DNA of 64,000 nucleotides from Nostoc cf. commune SO-36. Lineage in GTDB: Bacteria; Cyanobacteriota; Cyanobacteriia; Cyanobacteriales; Nostocaceae. The notes below the pieces were generated by a model. That model was not told the DNA's origin and did no database searches. It saw nothing but the letters and a program-made list of their open reading frames with translations. Each line of letters starts with the position of its first letter. Position 1 is the stretch's first letter. The stretch is from assembly GCF_023734775.1 (NCBI RefSeq), contig NZ_AP025732.1, forward strand, positions 372,001 to 436,000, given 5' to 3'. Both the position numbers and the translations under genes were made by a program. Positions 43,797 to 53,408 of this stretch are shown here, piece after piece.

Positions 43797-45029
43797 CTAC
43801 CCACACTGACTTGGAGTACCAAGTACAGTGTCGGCTTCTGTAATCACGGGGGAGTGCCTAAACTTAGACTTTCGTCCAAGAGCAGGACTTACCTTCCCTC
43901 CTACAGCAGAGACGGCTGAACCTTCCGCCTTTATCATTCTGATACCCTCTGCTCTAATATTCTGCGCGGCGTTCGCGTCCCTGTCATGATGAGTATTGCA
44001 ATGAGGACAAGTCCACTCACGGACATCCAACGGCATCTCACCTATTTGATAGAAACAACTAGAGCAAAGTTTTGAACTGGGGAACCATCTATCAATTTCA
44101 ACTAATTTTCCACCTCTGCGTTCTAGCTTGTAGGCTAAGAAGTTAGTGAATGTTCCCCACCCAACATCAGATATTGATTTTGCCAATTTATGGTTGCGTA
44201 CCATGCCTAATACATGAAAATTCTCCACTATGACAGCTTGGCTATCGCTGACCAACTTATAACTAAGTTTATGTAGAAAATCCTGCCGCGAATTACTAAC
44301 TTGCTCGTACACCTTGGCAACAACTTTTCTATATCTATTTCTTGACTTACTTCCTTTTTGTTTACGTGCTAATTTTTTCTGCTTACGTTTGAGGTTTTTT
44401 TCGTGTTTGGCAAGGTGTTTAGGATTCTCGTATTTAGAGATTTTCTCGCCGTCATTAACAACAGCGAAATGTTTCAGCCCTAAATCAATGCCGTAAATCT
44501 TGCCCTCTGAAACAGTAGGGTTTTCACCTTCTAACTCAGTAAGGATAGATGCAAGGTATTTACCAGAAGGTGTTTTACTTACAGTAACAGTCTTGATTTC
44601 CCCCTCAATCTGTCTATGTATTTTTGCTTTGATTATCCCAATATTACCTGGAAGCTTTACACTGCCATCTCCAATCTTGACGTTTTGAGGATACTGAATA
44701 GACTGTTTTCCATGCTTGGATTTGAATTTAGGGAATCCAGCACGTTTTTCAAAAAAGTTTTTGTAGGCTGTAGTTAGATTCAGTGTCGTAGCCTGTAAAA
44801 CTTGGCTATAACAATCAGCTAACCACACAGTCTCTTCTGCCTTTTTGAGTGTAGGAAGAAATGCGTTGAGCGCTGCACGGCTAAGTCCTTTCCCTGTCTC
44901 CTTATAAGTTTCAATTGACTTATTTAGGGCATAGTTCCACCACCAACGAGCGCAGCCAAAAGCTTGAGCTAGTTGAATTTGCTGTTCCAGTGACGGATAT
45001 AAACGGACTTGTACTACCTTGTGTAACAC
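43797..45029 (-). mobile_element. tnpB: TnpB of an IS200/IS605-type element (no TnpA)
   Basis: A full-length 410-residue TnpB, the RNA-guided nuclease relative of Cas12. RuvC residues appear intact: Asp182 in GIDLGLKHFAVV, Glu269 in VIVENFHVLG and Asp351 in DRDANAAQN. The zinc ribbon has C322, C325, C341 and C344. An N-terminal helix-turn-helix starts VRLYPSLEQQIQLAQAFGCA. No TnpA gene is present, so it is a TnpB-only element dependent on a transposase elsewhere. By family knowledge the guide RNA scaffold should overlap the 3' end of the gene, here next to cobA. The element interrupts a cbiX-cobA gene pair. Left-end boundary not resolved, probably within 45030-45230. Confidence 0.92.
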
Positions 45030-45124
45030 TCAACATCACCTCCTTGATGTACTTGTTTTACCATAAATATATATTCATATATTCTGGTAAAGTATTAAAA
45101 CAAAACAATTGTTGATTCGTCATA

Positions 45125-45167
45125 CATCTAATATTTTTTTTGCTATGCAAAAAATTAATATTAGATG
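45125..45167 (-). terminator. Hairpin between cbiX and tnpB
   Basis: Perfect 11-base arms catctaatatt / aatattagatg flank a loop with A and T runs. It may terminate cbiX transcription or be part of the left end of the insertion sequence. Confidence 0.45.
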
Positions 45168-45231
45168 CAATCCTTATCAACCGCTTTATATCCCGCCACT
45201 GGAAACGGAAGTACCAAATTCAGTGGGGGAC

Positions 45232-45996
45232 TTACGGCGTAATAGTTAAATCCCAAATTAGCTCGGCTAATTCTGCACTTGCTCCCAGTGGCTCTGCCAA
45301 TTGGAAATTCACCGCAGAAAATTGTAATTTTAGCTCCTCTATTGAGGCTGCGATCGCATCGGTTATTCCACCAGCAAATAAAAAGTATGGCAAGATTGCA
45401 ATTTCTCTATAACCAGCATCTACCAACTCTTTCACCCGTGATTCTAAACTTGGAGGGCTAGCCCAATAAGCAGTCACTGCTCCCAAACTCGCCGCCATTG
45501 CTTCGATAGTTTCTTGGGAACCTGGACGACGGCTACCATGAGCTAAGAGAATCCATGCTTCTGTTTTTATAGCGGCTGTTTGCTTTGCCAGCAATTTCTC
45601 TAAATTGGGATGAGAGCCTAAATATGGTTGCACCTCAATGATGATATGTTGACCAACAGCCTGTTGTGCTAGTGCTACCTCGGCAGGAATATCTGTCATC
45701 ACATGGACTCCCGGCAGCAGAAATAGCGGTACAATTTTTAGGCGATTCTCATTTTGAGAGAGTGTGCGTAGACCGCCATCGCCAAAAACGCTGTTAGCAA
45801 ATTGTTGAATCTGCTCGTGTAAAGGCTGAGGACTCATTTCCAAAGCAGCTATACCAACCAAATGTTCGCTATTTGATAGGTTATGGTTTTCTGACAATTT
45901 GTTATGTACCAGCTTTGCTAGTTGCTGCATAGCAATTTCTGGGCGGCGATCGCGACTTCCGTGAGATACTAGCAGATACGCAGATGACATCGGCAA
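45232..45996 (-). CDS. cbiX: Sirohydrochlorin ferrochelatase/cobaltochelatase, CbiX-long type
   Basis: The 254-residue protein contains two CbiX halves, each with the chelatase motif: LLVSHGSRDRRPEIAMQQL near the N-terminus and ILLAHGSRRPGSQETIEAM in the middle. PLFLLPGVHVMTDIP is also diagnostic. It inserts Fe or Co into sirohydrochlorin, following the CobA product pathway to siroheme or B12. It reads in the same direction as cobA and was presumably adjacent to it before the TnpB element arrived. Confidence 0.9.
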   Translation of the reverse strand: MPMSSAYLLVSHGSRDRRPEIAMQQLAKLVHNKLSENHNLSNSEHLVGIAALEMSPQPLHEQIQQFANSVFGDGGLRTLSQNENRLKIVPLFLLPGVHVMTDIPAEVALAQQAVGQHIIIEVQPYLGSHPNLEKLLAKQTAAIKTEAWILLAHGSRRPGSQETIEAMAASLGAVTAYWASPPSLESRVKELVDAGYREIAILPYFLFAGGITDAIAASIEELKLQFSAVNFQLAEPLGASAELAELIWDLTITP

Positions 45997-46177
45997 AGCT
46001 TAAACTCTCAGTGACTAATTATCTATCTTACTTAATATCAAGCTGGTGTAATAGGTACTCTGGTAATTATTGAAACTATTATCAATTACTAAATAGAAGT
46101 ATTTTTAATCACTTTTATAGGGAACTCCAAAAATTAAATTGACTATCAGCCCCTGCTTCCCCTGCTCCCCCTACTCC

Positions 46178-46570
46178 TTACTCTTTCTCCGCAGTGTAAG
46201 TATAAAATTGATCAAAAGCTCCCACCGTTTCAAATTTGTAAGAAGGTATCCAAGAGTTTATTTTTAAATCTGTACGGTAAATGCTAAAAATAATGTAATT
46301 TTGCCTTTCTGTAGTCCTGGCAATAATTTCTTGGATTTGCGGGTTAGCCGAGTCAACCAACTTATCACAATTAAAACGGATTAAATTTTCTATAAGATTG
46401 GTGGTTTTTTTGCACACATCGGTTTTTAAGTATTCTGTCAGCCGTTGCACTGCATATTCTTCATACTCAACTTGACTGGGATTGGTCTTCGCCATTGCCA
46501 CACCCAAGACGGCGAGTCCTGCTGCTGCTCCACTATATACGATGATGGTCAATGGTTTCATGTTTGCCAA
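46178..46570 (-). CDS. DUF4359 family protein
   Basis: The 130-residue protein starts with a single hydrophobic segment (LTIIVYSGAAAGLAVLGVAM), followed by TNPSQVEYEEYAVQRLTEYL, a pair of Cys (DVCKK and RFNC) and an aromatic beta-rich C-terminus (FSIYRTDLKINSWIPSYKFE). This matches DUF4359, a mainly cyanobacterial family of unknown function. The Cys pair and membrane anchor suggest an extracytoplasmic domain. Confidence 0.75.
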   Translation of the reverse strand: MANMKPLTIIVYSGAAAGLAVLGVAMAKTNPSQVEYEEYAVQRLTEYLKTDVCKKTTNLIENLIRFNCDKLVDSANPQIQEIIARTTERQNYIIFSIYRTDLKINSWIPSYKFETVGAFDQFYTYTAEKE

Positions 46571-46683
46571 GTAAAATTCCTTGTAATTGTTAGATTTCAG
46601 AGACTCTAAATCAACTTAATCCGTTCCTTAAAAAAAACTCTTGATCCCTTGCCAAATTATTGCTATAATTCAAATTGTTGAAT

Positions 46684-46757
46684 GGCGAGCGTAGCCAAGT
46701 GGTTAAGGCAGTGGTTTGTGGTACCACCATTCGTGGGTTCAATTCCCATCGTTCGCC
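46684..46757 (+). tRNA. tRNA-His (GTG anticodon)
   Basis: A complete cloverleaf can be folded. The acceptor gcgagcg pairs with cgttcgc, the D stem is gcc/ggc, and the anticodon stem gtggt/accac carries the loop ttgtggt with anticodon GTG. The T stem is gtggg/cccat. G46684 can serve as the genome-encoded extra G(-1), opposite discriminator C46757, the histidine identity pair. CCA is not encoded. Confidence 0.95.
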
Positions 46758-47063
46758 CTACATAATTTAATAGTGATATATTCCCATACAAATATAGGTC
46801 GTGGTTGTGAATATTCATAACCTCTACTTTAGCAAGAATCTATCGTCTACAAGTTTATGGATTTGCAAGGGTTGCAAATACACAATAATTGATTAGATTA
46901 TCTTATCAGGAAGCTGATGTATATAAGCAAATCTACTTTGTAAATGAAAATAGTAGATGTGCAATGTCTGAGGACAAGCCACTTTTTTACGAACCTGATA
47001 TAGCGGTTCCCACTCAGATGCGGTACAACATTATATCGCCAGGTGTAGGGGCACAGCAGTGCC
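46758..47063. other. Gap after tRNA-His
   Basis: A 63-codon plus-strand frame at 46889 ends inside repeat sequence and has no family resemblance. A gtaggggcac-type dispersed repeat lies near 47045. Nothing else is recognisable. Confidence 0.5.
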
Positions 47064-47271
47064 CATTGGTGTCAACTTAAGCTAAAAATAGCTTCTCGCT
47101 TTGCCTCCACACCCGCCTTGGAATCAATTCCAAGGCTAATAGTTAAAGTCTACTAAAGTAGACTAAAGATTTTTCGGATTATTTAGTCATCTTCAGATGA
47201 CTTTCGCTATGTCTCGCAAGGAACTTCAGTTCCTTGCGAGACATAGCTTTTACGTTAAGTTGACACCTATG
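47064..47271. repeat. Multi-hairpin inverted-repeat element
   Basis: The ends cattggtgtcaacttaag (47064-47081) and ttaagttgacacctatg (47255-47271) are inverted copies. Between them lie four short perfect hairpins: ccttggaatcaattccaagg, gtctactaaagtagac, agtcatcttcagatgact and a cgcaaggaact/agttccttgcg stem. The left end matches 32228-32245 exactly over 18 bases. It is probably a non-autonomous mobile element or its relic. Confidence 0.75.
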
Positions 47272-47398
47272 GGCAGTGCCGTGCCCCTACGGGTGTACCT
47301 CACGTAAACGAGAACCTCTATAGTATAAAAAATTTAATAAGTAAGAGTTTGGACTACTCCTGCTATGAATCCAGATGCTGTCTAACTAGCTAATTTTT

Positions 47399-48052
47399 TT
47401 AAATGACAGTCTTTTCTTGTTGCTTAGAATCTGACATTAAAAACAGTTTCGGGAATAAAAGCCCAGAACGATTTTTGTAGTCATCAAACTCAGAGTAACG
47501 AGATAAAGAAGAGTCTTTCTTAAGCATATTTGGAATAAATACCGTGCTGATAAAACCTCCAAGAATCAAGAATGGCAACCAGTGTTGAGTCAGCATAGCG
47601 AAGGCAGTATAAATAAATATTTCTCCCAGATAATTTGTGTTCCGGCAACGAGCAAAGAATCCTTCTGTTATTAATCCCTTCTGATACTTAAGGGTATAGT
47701 ACTTTTGGGCATCGCTAGCAAAGTGTAGAAAAACACCCAAGATATTCAAGGAAATGGCTACTGCTACTAGTGGTAGTGGTGGTACTGTGCCACTACTAAT
47801 TAGAATAAAGGGTGCTATCCAATATAAGCTCACTAGAATAAAGCCGAAAATGCTCTGTGGAATAGAAGCAAATTGCTCCCATTGTTTATCTGGAAATAGC
47901 TGGTCTTTGAGTAGCCACAGAAAGCCATAAGTACCATGAAGTGCTAAATACACCCAAGCGCCAAGAGTGAAATTCTGGTAAACAAACATAAGTCCGAGTA
48001 CAAAAAAGAATGTTAGTCCTTTATGGAGATTGATGGTATGTTTAGCTTTCAT
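47399..48052 (-). CDS. ICMT/PEMT-like membrane methyltransferase family protein
   Basis: I place the start at the ATG at 48052 (217 residues, MKAKHTINLHKGL). A longer reading to 48208 adds a stretch with no family resemblance. The protein has five to six membrane helices. The C-terminal motif GLITEGFFARCRNTNYLGEI, followed by RYSEFDDYKNRSGLLFP, is that of the isoprenylcysteine methyltransferase / DUF1295 steroid-reductase-like superfamily, in which the R-NPxY-type motif binds SAM or NADPH. Here it reads CRNTNYLGE. Substrate unknown. It is divergent from the sucrose synthase gene. Confidence 0.75.
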   Translation of the reverse strand: MKAKHTINLHKGLTFFFVLGLMFVYQNFTLGAWVYLALHGTYGFLWLLKDQLFPDKQWEQFASIPQSIFGFILVSLYWIAPFILISSGTVPPLPLVAVAISLNILGVFLHFASDAQKYYTLKYQKGLITEGFFARCRNTNYLGEIFIYTAFAMLTQHWLPFLILGGFISTVFIPNMLKKDSSLSRYSEFDDYKNRSGLLFPKLFLMSDSKQQEKTVI

Positions 48053-48285
48053 AATCTGGATATTGTTTTCTAGATTTTTTTGTGCCTTTATGATTAAATA
48101 AAGCATTTCAGGGCATGATTGATTGTGCCCGCAACCAATATTATTATGCAGTGATTTCCTAACACATATCAAAAGAAATAAAAATTGTATTCCTTTAGTT
48201 AGATCCAAAAATACTGAGTCATAGATACTTTAAGTAAAGTAGAACATGATTGTAAGTGCCATCTGAAAAGTTGATACTTGTAGAT

Positions 48286-48312
48286 ACACAGATAAATATA
48301 ATTTATCTGTGT
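48286..48312. promoter_or_regulatory. Palindrome upstream of susA
   Basis: The arms acacagataaat and atttatctgtgt form a perfect 12-base inverted repeat about 100 bases before the susA start. A near-identical palindrome at 61988-62020 follows another gene, so it is more likely a dispersed hairpin than an operator. Confidence 0.4.
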
Positions 48313-48408
48313 TATTTCGTGTCTATATACGGTCTAACAAAAGGTGGAGGCTTATTTGTCTCGCCTTGAAAGTCAATAATGCAAACATCGTTATCTACTG
48401 GAGTTCCC

Positions 48409-50829
48409 ATGTCTGAATTGCTTCAAGCAGTCTTAGATAGTGAAGAAAAAAGTGATTTGCGTTCCTTTCTGAGTGAATTACGCCAACAAGAAAAGAAGTA
48501 TTTGCTACGGAATGACATACTGAATGTATATAGTGAGTATTGCTCAAAGTCCCAGAGACCAGAGGAATTTTACACTTCCTCTGAGCTAGGTAAACTGATT
48601 TACTGTACTCAAGAAATTATTCAGGAGGACTCAAACTTCTGTTTCATCATCCGTTCTAAGATTGCCAGCCAAGAAGTTTATTGGTTGACATCAGACTTGA
48701 GCATTGAACCGATGACGGTGCAGGATCTGTTGGATTTGCGCGATCGCTTGGTGAACAAATATCATCCCAACGAGGGCGACCTGCTAGAATTGGACTTCGG
48801 CCCGTTTTATGACTACACTCCAATCATCCGCGACCCCAAAAATATTGGTAAGGGAGTACAATTTCTCAACCGCTATCTATCCAGCAAAATATTTCAAGAT
48901 TCCAAACAATTGCTGGACAGCTTATTGAATTTTCTGCGCCTGCACCACTACAACGGTGTACAACTGCTGCTTAACGATCGCATTCAATCACAGCAGCAAC
49001 TTTCCGAGCAAGTTAAGAAAGCTATTAGTTTTGTTAATACTCGTCCCGAAGATGAACCCTACGAACAATTCCGATTCCAATTGCAGTCAATGGGTTTTGA
49101 ACCGGGTTGGGGTAACACCGCAGGGCGAGTGCGAGAAACTTTAAATATTCTCGATGAATTGATTGATTCTGCCGATCCTCAGACCTTAGAAGCCTTCATT
49201 TCTCGTGTCCCGATGATTTTTAGAATCGTCTTGGTGTCAGCTCACGGTTGGTTTGGGCAAGAGGGAGTGTTAGGGCGTCCCGATACCGGTGGTCAGGTAG
49301 TTTACGTCCTTGACCAAGCAAAGAGCCTAGAGAAGCAGCTACAAGAAGATGTCTTGCTTGCGGGTTTAGAGAAATTGAATGTCGAGCCAAAGGTAATTAT
49401 TCTCACCCGCTTGATTCCTAATAGTGATGGCACTCTTTGTAATCAACGGCTAGAAAAAGTCCACGGTACCGAAAATGCCTGGATTTTGCGAGTACCTTTA
49501 CGGGAATTTAATCCTAACATGACTCAAAACTGGATTTCCCGGTTTGAGTTTTGGCCTTATCTCGAAAGTTTCGCCATTGATTCTGAAAGAGAACTACGGG
49601 CAGAATTTCACGGCACACCAGACTTAATAGTTGGCAACTATACTGATGGGAATTTAATCGCATTCTTGCTGGCGCGACGCTTAAAAGTTACCCAATGCAA
49701 TGTTGCCCATGCTTTGGAAAAATCTAAATACTTGTTCAGTAACCTTTACTGGCAAGAATTAGAGGAGAAATATCATTTTTCATTGCAATTCACTGCTGAC
49801 TTGATTGCAATGAATGCTGCCAATTTTGTTGTCAGCAGCACCTACCAAGAAATTGTCGGAACACCGGATAGTGTGGGACAGTACGAGTCTTATAAATGCT
49901 TCACCATGCCGGAGTTGTACCATGTTACCAATGGCATTGAATTATTTAGTCCCAAATTTAACGTCGTACCGCCTGGAGTAAACGAAAATAATTACTTCCC
50001 CTACACCCGAACTAAAGACAGAGTAGAGAGCGATCGCCAACGCCTTGCAGAAACACTCTTTACTTTGGAAGACCCCGCGCAAATCTTTGGCAAACTCGAC
50101 GATCCTAACAAGCGCCCTCTCTTCTCAATGGCACGTCTTGACCACATCAAAAACCTCACAGGTTTAGCTGAATGTTATGGTCAAAGTAAAGAGTTACAAG
50201 AGCATTGCAATTTAATTTTGGTGGCGGGGAAATTGCGTGTCGAAGAATCAGGCGACAATGAAGAACGTGATGAAATTATCAAACTCTACCAAATAATTGA
50301 GCAGTACAATCTTCACGGCAAGATTCGTTGGCTAGGTGTGCGCCTGACTAAAACCGATTCTGGTGAAATTTACCGAGTCATTGCCGATCATCAAGGAATT
50401 TTTGTACAACCAGCTTTATTTGAAGCTTTTGGTTTGACAATTTTAGAGTCGATGGTTTCAGGATTACCGACTTTTGCCACACAGTTTGGTGGGCCACTGG
50501 AGATTATTCAAGATAAGGTTAATGGCTTTTTGATTAACCCAACAAATTTAGACGAGACAGCCACGAAAATTGTGGAGTTTATCACCAAATGCGAACAGAA
50601 TCCTAACTATTGGAATGAAATTTCCGAGCGAGGAATTGACCGAGTTTACAGCACCTATACTTGGAAAATTCACACTAGCAAGCTGTTATCTTTAGCACGG
50701 ATTTATGGCTTCTGGAACTTTACCTCGAAGGAGAATCGAGAAGATTTATTGCGTTATCTTGAGGCTTTGTTCTATTTAATTTACAAGCCAAGAGCGCAAC
50801 AGCTATTAGAGCAGCATAAGCACCGTTAG
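48409..50829 (+). CDS. susA: Sucrose synthase
   Basis: This enzyme reversibly cleaves sucrose with UDP or ADP to fructose and a nucleotide-sugar; in filamentous cyanobacteria SusA acts mainly in sucrose breakdown and links to glycogen synthesis and diazotrophic growth. I chose the ATG at 48409, preceded by ggag. It gives 806 residues and MSELLQAVLDSEEKSDLRSF, matching the length and start of Anabaena SusA as I recall them; an in-frame ATG at 48379 would add ten residues. The N-terminal regulatory half is complete. The GT4 catalytic half shows SAHGWFGQEGVLGRPDTGGQ, HALEKSKYLFSN, SMARLDHIKNLTGL, the sugar-nucleotide motif EAFGLTILESM and the C-terminal RAQQLLEQHKHR. No defect is seen. Confidence 0.96.
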   Translation: MSELLQAVLDSEEKSDLRSFLSELRQQEKKYLLRNDILNVYSEYCSKSQRPEEFYTSSELGKLIYCTQEIIQEDSNFCFIIRSKIASQEVYWLTSDLSIEPMTVQDLLDLRDRLVNKYHPNEGDLLELDFGPFYDYTPIIRDPKNIGKGVQFLNRYLSSKIFQDSKQLLDSLLNFLRLHHYNGVQLLLNDRIQSQQQLSEQVKKAISFVNTRPEDEPYEQFRFQLQSMGFEPGWGNTAGRVRETLNILDELIDSADPQTLEAFISRVPMIFRIVLVSAHGWFGQEGVLGRPDTGGQVVYVLDQAKSLEKQLQEDVLLAGLEKLNVEPKVIILTRLIPNSDGTLCNQRLEKVHGTENAWILRVPLREFNPNMTQNWISRFEFWPYLESFAIDSERELRAEFHGTPDLIVGNYTDGNLIAFLLARRLKVTQCNVAHALEKSKYLFSNLYWQELEEKYHFSLQFTADLIAMNAANFVVSSTYQEIVGTPDSVGQYESYKCFTMPELYHVTNGIELFSPKFNVVPPGVNENNYFPYTRTKDRVESDRQRLAETLFTLEDPAQIFGKLDDPNKRPLFSMARLDHIKNLTGLAECYGQSKELQEHCNLILVAGKLRVEESGDNEERDEIIKLYQIIEQYNLHGKIRWLGVRLTKTDSGEIYRVIADHQGIFVQPALFEAFGLTILESMVSGLPTFATQFGGPLEIIQDKVNGFLINPTNLDETATKIVEFITKCEQNPNYWNEISERGIDRVYSTYTWKIHTSKLLSLARIYGFWNFTSKENREDLLRYLEALFYLIYKPRAQQLLEQHKHR

Positions 50830-50830
50830 T

Positions 50831-50898
50831 TTGTCATTTGTCATTTGTCATTAGTCATTTGTCATTAGCTAAAGACTAAGGACAATGACAAATGACTA
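50831..50898. repeat. Heptamer repeats forming a hairpin between convergent genes
   Basis: Copies of tgtcatt/agtcatt on the left and gacaatgacaaatgacta on the right are mutually complementary. They can fold as a stem that ends both susA and the convergent gene. Confidence 0.75.
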
Positions 50899-51453
50899 AA
50901 TTGTCAACGCCCGCCAGGTTAGTTGACCAACTATTCCATCTGCACCTAAATTCTGCTGATTTTGAAAGGCTTTGACAGCAGTCTCTGTCAAAGCGCCAAA
51001 AACGCCATCTACTCTAACGGCATAACCATTAGACACTAACAACCGTTGTAAGATCCTGACAGCAACACCAGAGCCGCCGAAATAAAGAGTCGGCAAAGGT
51101 GTTTGGTTACTAAACTTCTGCAACTTTCCTGTAGCCTTTACACGGACTTTGCCTTTAGATGGAGAATACTTTTTAGGCTGATCTAAGTTAGAAGAAACTA
51201 GGGACTGATTTTTTTTACTGATTTTTTTGAGTATATGTTCTTTCTCTATTGCGATCGCTGAGGGATAAGCTTGATAAATTCCATCTGTCTGCATAAATTC
51301 AGGTGGTGTAACTTGAGCAGTTATCTCTAACTGACTCTGTTTTGACTGGTTTTCGTCATTTTCCATCTGAAATAATTGCTGCTGTGGCAAATTGACCCCA
51401 GAGCCTTGTCTGATTGTTAACACGCCCGTCATCATCAGGCCAATTTCATTCAT
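50896..51453 (-). CDS. Peptidoglycan-binding domain protein
   Basis: The 185-residue protein ends with a PG_binding_1 domain at about 120-183 (LYFGGSGVAVRILQRLLVSN, VDGVFGALTETAVKAFQNQQ, DGIVGQLTWRAL). This domain binds peptidoglycan non-catalytically. The first 115 residues are polar and low in complexity, with Lys/Ser/Gln-rich segments and no enzyme motif. I see no convincing signal peptide, so its export route is unclear, or the start may be different (Met7, Met8). Probably a cell-wall binding accessory factor. It converges on susA. Confidence 0.78.
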   Translation of the reverse strand: MNEIGLMMTGVLTIRQGSGVNLPQQQLFQMENDENQSKQSQLEITAQVTPPEFMQTDGIYQAYPSAIAIEKEHILKKISKKNQSLVSSNLDQPKKYSPSKGKVRVKATGKLQKFSNQTPLPTLYFGGSGVAVRILQRLLVSNGYAVRVDGVFGALTETAVKAFQNQQNLGADGIVGQLTWRALTI

Positions 51454-51572
51454 TGTTAATTTTTATCTCATTTGGAAATTTTCAAAAGGGATGCACCTTA
51501 ATAAAAAGCGCGTAGGCGTAGCTCTTCAGAGACATTATTTAGTACGCCTAGTTGTGGATACGGTAAAACTTT

Positions 51573-52289
51573 TTACCTTTTTTCCTCTCGCCATAAAGCA
51601 ATACCGCCTAATAAACCAGTGATATTGGGAATGAGTTTTACATTTAACGGTAACTGTAAATTCACTTTCACCGCTTCGCCACCGCCAATGTAAAGGTAAT
51701 CATAATTGAAAAGATGTTGCAAAGATGCGATCGCTTTTTCTAAACGCTTATTCCATCTTTTGTCACCAATTTTTTCTAACTCTGCACGCCGTAACTGCTG
51801 CTCAAAAGTTTCTCCTTTGCGAAACGGATGATGCCCCATTTCCATATTTGGCACTAGCTTACCATCCACAAACAAAGCCGAACCAAACCCCGTACCCAGA
51901 GTAATCACCAATTCTACACCTTTACCTGCGATCGCTCCAAACCCCTGCATATCTGCATCATTAATCACCCGTACAGGCTTATTTAATTGTTTTAATAATG
52001 CTGTTTCCAAATCAAATCCGATCCAATCTGGATGTAAGTTTACTGCTGTTTCTGTGACCCCACACCGCACTACGCCGGGAAAGCCTACCGAAACGCGATG
52101 AAATTCACCTTGAGCCGCAGCTAACACAACAATTGCATTTATTACAACCTCTGGTGTAGCCGGTTGAGGTGTATCTAAACGCGCTCTTTCAGTTACAGGA
52201 TTACCCGTAATATCTAAAACCATAGCCTTAACGCCACTACCGCCAATATCAACTGATAGGGTGCGAATCGATCCATTTTCTTCAACCAT
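51573..52289 (-). CDS. ppgK: ROK-family kinase, polyphosphate-glucokinase type
   Basis: A 238-residue ROK kinase. Phosphate-loop residues appear in SVDIGGSGVKAMVLD (about 13-27), the sugar-binding and catalytic Asp in INDADMQGFGA, and the second phosphate motif in ITLGTGFGSALFVDGK. The block EMGHHPFRKGETFEQQ followed by GDKRWNKRLEKAI is typical of polyphosphate-dependent glucokinases (PPGK); the usual CxCGxxGC zinc motif of regulatory ROK proteins is absent. It should phosphorylate glucose from polyphosphate or ATP. Proximity to sucrose synthase and the GH13 gene fits a sugar-use role, although the genes are not co-transcribed. Confidence 0.85.
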   Translation of the reverse strand: MVEENGSIRTLSVDIGGSGVKAMVLDITGNPVTERARLDTPQPATPEVVINAIVVLAAAQGEFHRVSVGFPGVVRCGVTETAVNLHPDWIGFDLETALLKQLNKPVRVINDADMQGFGAIAGKGVELVITLGTGFGSALFVDGKLVPNMEMGHHPFRKGETFEQQLRRAELEKIGDKRWNKRLEKAIASLQHLFNYDYLYIGGGEAVKVNLQLPLNVKLIPNITGLLGGIALWREEKR

Positions 52290-52446
52290 TGAGTTACATC
52301 CTTGTTAATGCTTATTCTTCCGTTATTATGCTCTGCTGCATCTAAATAATATCGGGATGCTTGGAGAGTTTTTATATTGAGGGTAGCGGGGGAGATGAGG
52401 GAGAAAAAACCAATGCCCCATGCCCTAAAATATAAATTTAAGTAAT

Positions 52447-53256
52447 ATGCACAGTTTCATTCCACCAGAACGCTTTTTTCCCTATCTCACCTGGACAGAT
52501 ATCCAATCAATGCCAGATAAGGAAAATGTGGTAATCATCCAGCCAGTAGGGGCAATTGAACAACATGGGCCTCATCTACCGTTGATTGTAGATGCTGCGA
52601 TCGGTGTGGGGGTGCTGGGAAAAGCAATGGAAAAGCTGGATGCCAGTATTCCCGCTTATGCTTTACCAAACCTTTATTATGGCAAATCTAACGAACACTG
52701 GCACTTTCCCGGCACGATTACTCTAAGCACGGCAACTCTGACGACAATCATTATGGAAGTGGGAGAAAGTATTTACCGTGCTGGGTTTAGAAAACTGGTA
52801 TTAATGAACTCCCACGGCGGACAACCCCAAGTTATGCAAATGGCGGCGCGGGATTTGCATGTTAAATATGATGACTTTTTGGTATTCCCGTTGTTTACTT
52901 GGCGCGTGCCTAATATTACTAAAGATTTATTGACTCCGAAAGAAGCAGCGTTAGGAATGCACGCTGGAGATGCTGAAACTAGCATTATGTTATCAATTTT
53001 ACCAGAACAAGTGAAGTTAGAAAAGGCTGTTGCAGAGTATCCCCCAGAACAGTCAGAAAGTAGTTTACTAAGTTGGGAGGGTAAATTACCTGTAGCTTGG
53101 GTGACACGAGATATCAGTAAAACTGGGGTGATTGGCGACCCCACAACCGCAACGAAAGAAAAAGGCGATCGCATCCTCGAATCTGTCGCTAACGGTTGGG
53201 TACAAGTTATTCAAGATATTTATACCTATCGACAAGCAAAAGTGGAGAAGGATTAA
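52447..53256 (+). CDS. Creatininase-family amidohydrolase
   Basis: The 269-residue protein shows the creatininase metal-binding signatures: PVGAIEQHGPHLPLIVD (Glu, His, Asp), NSHGGQPQ and MHAGDAETSIM. The family includes creatininase, the mycofactocin protease MftE and formamide hydrolases of riboflavin/F420 synthesis. In cyanobacteria the substrate is not known. Its strand neighbour downstream, a 2TM protein, is 150 bases away and probably independent. Confidence 0.85.
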   Translation: MHSFIPPERFFPYLTWTDIQSMPDKENVVIIQPVGAIEQHGPHLPLIVDAAIGVGVLGKAMEKLDASIPAYALPNLYYGKSNEHWHFPGTITLSTATLTTIIMEVGESIYRAGFRKLVLMNSHGGQPQVMQMAARDLHVKYDDFLVFPLFTWRVPNITKDLLTPKEAALGMHAGDAETSIMLSILPEQVKLEKAVAEYPPEQSESSLLSWEGKLPVAWVTRDISKTGVIGDPTTATKEKGDRILESVANGWVQVIQDIYTYRQAKVEKD

Positions 53257-53408
53257 CAGGTTTGATTCAAAGTTAAAAATCCAATACATTGTATGCAGGA
53301 CACCATCTAGATTTGCTAATGTAGGAATAATGGAAACAGTACTAGCGTAGCTGCTTAAAATCTATCGAGCAGCAAATTTCTATTAAAAGTAATATAAGAG
53401 AAATAATT

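Noticed and set aside
46889..47080. 63-codon plus-strand frame after tRNA-His
   Set aside because: It ends inside an inverted-repeat element and has no homology that I recognise.
48286..48312. Palindrome upstream of susA as an NtcA operator
   Set aside because: It lacks the GTA-N8-TAC pattern and the same palindrome type occurs after an unrelated gene at 61988.
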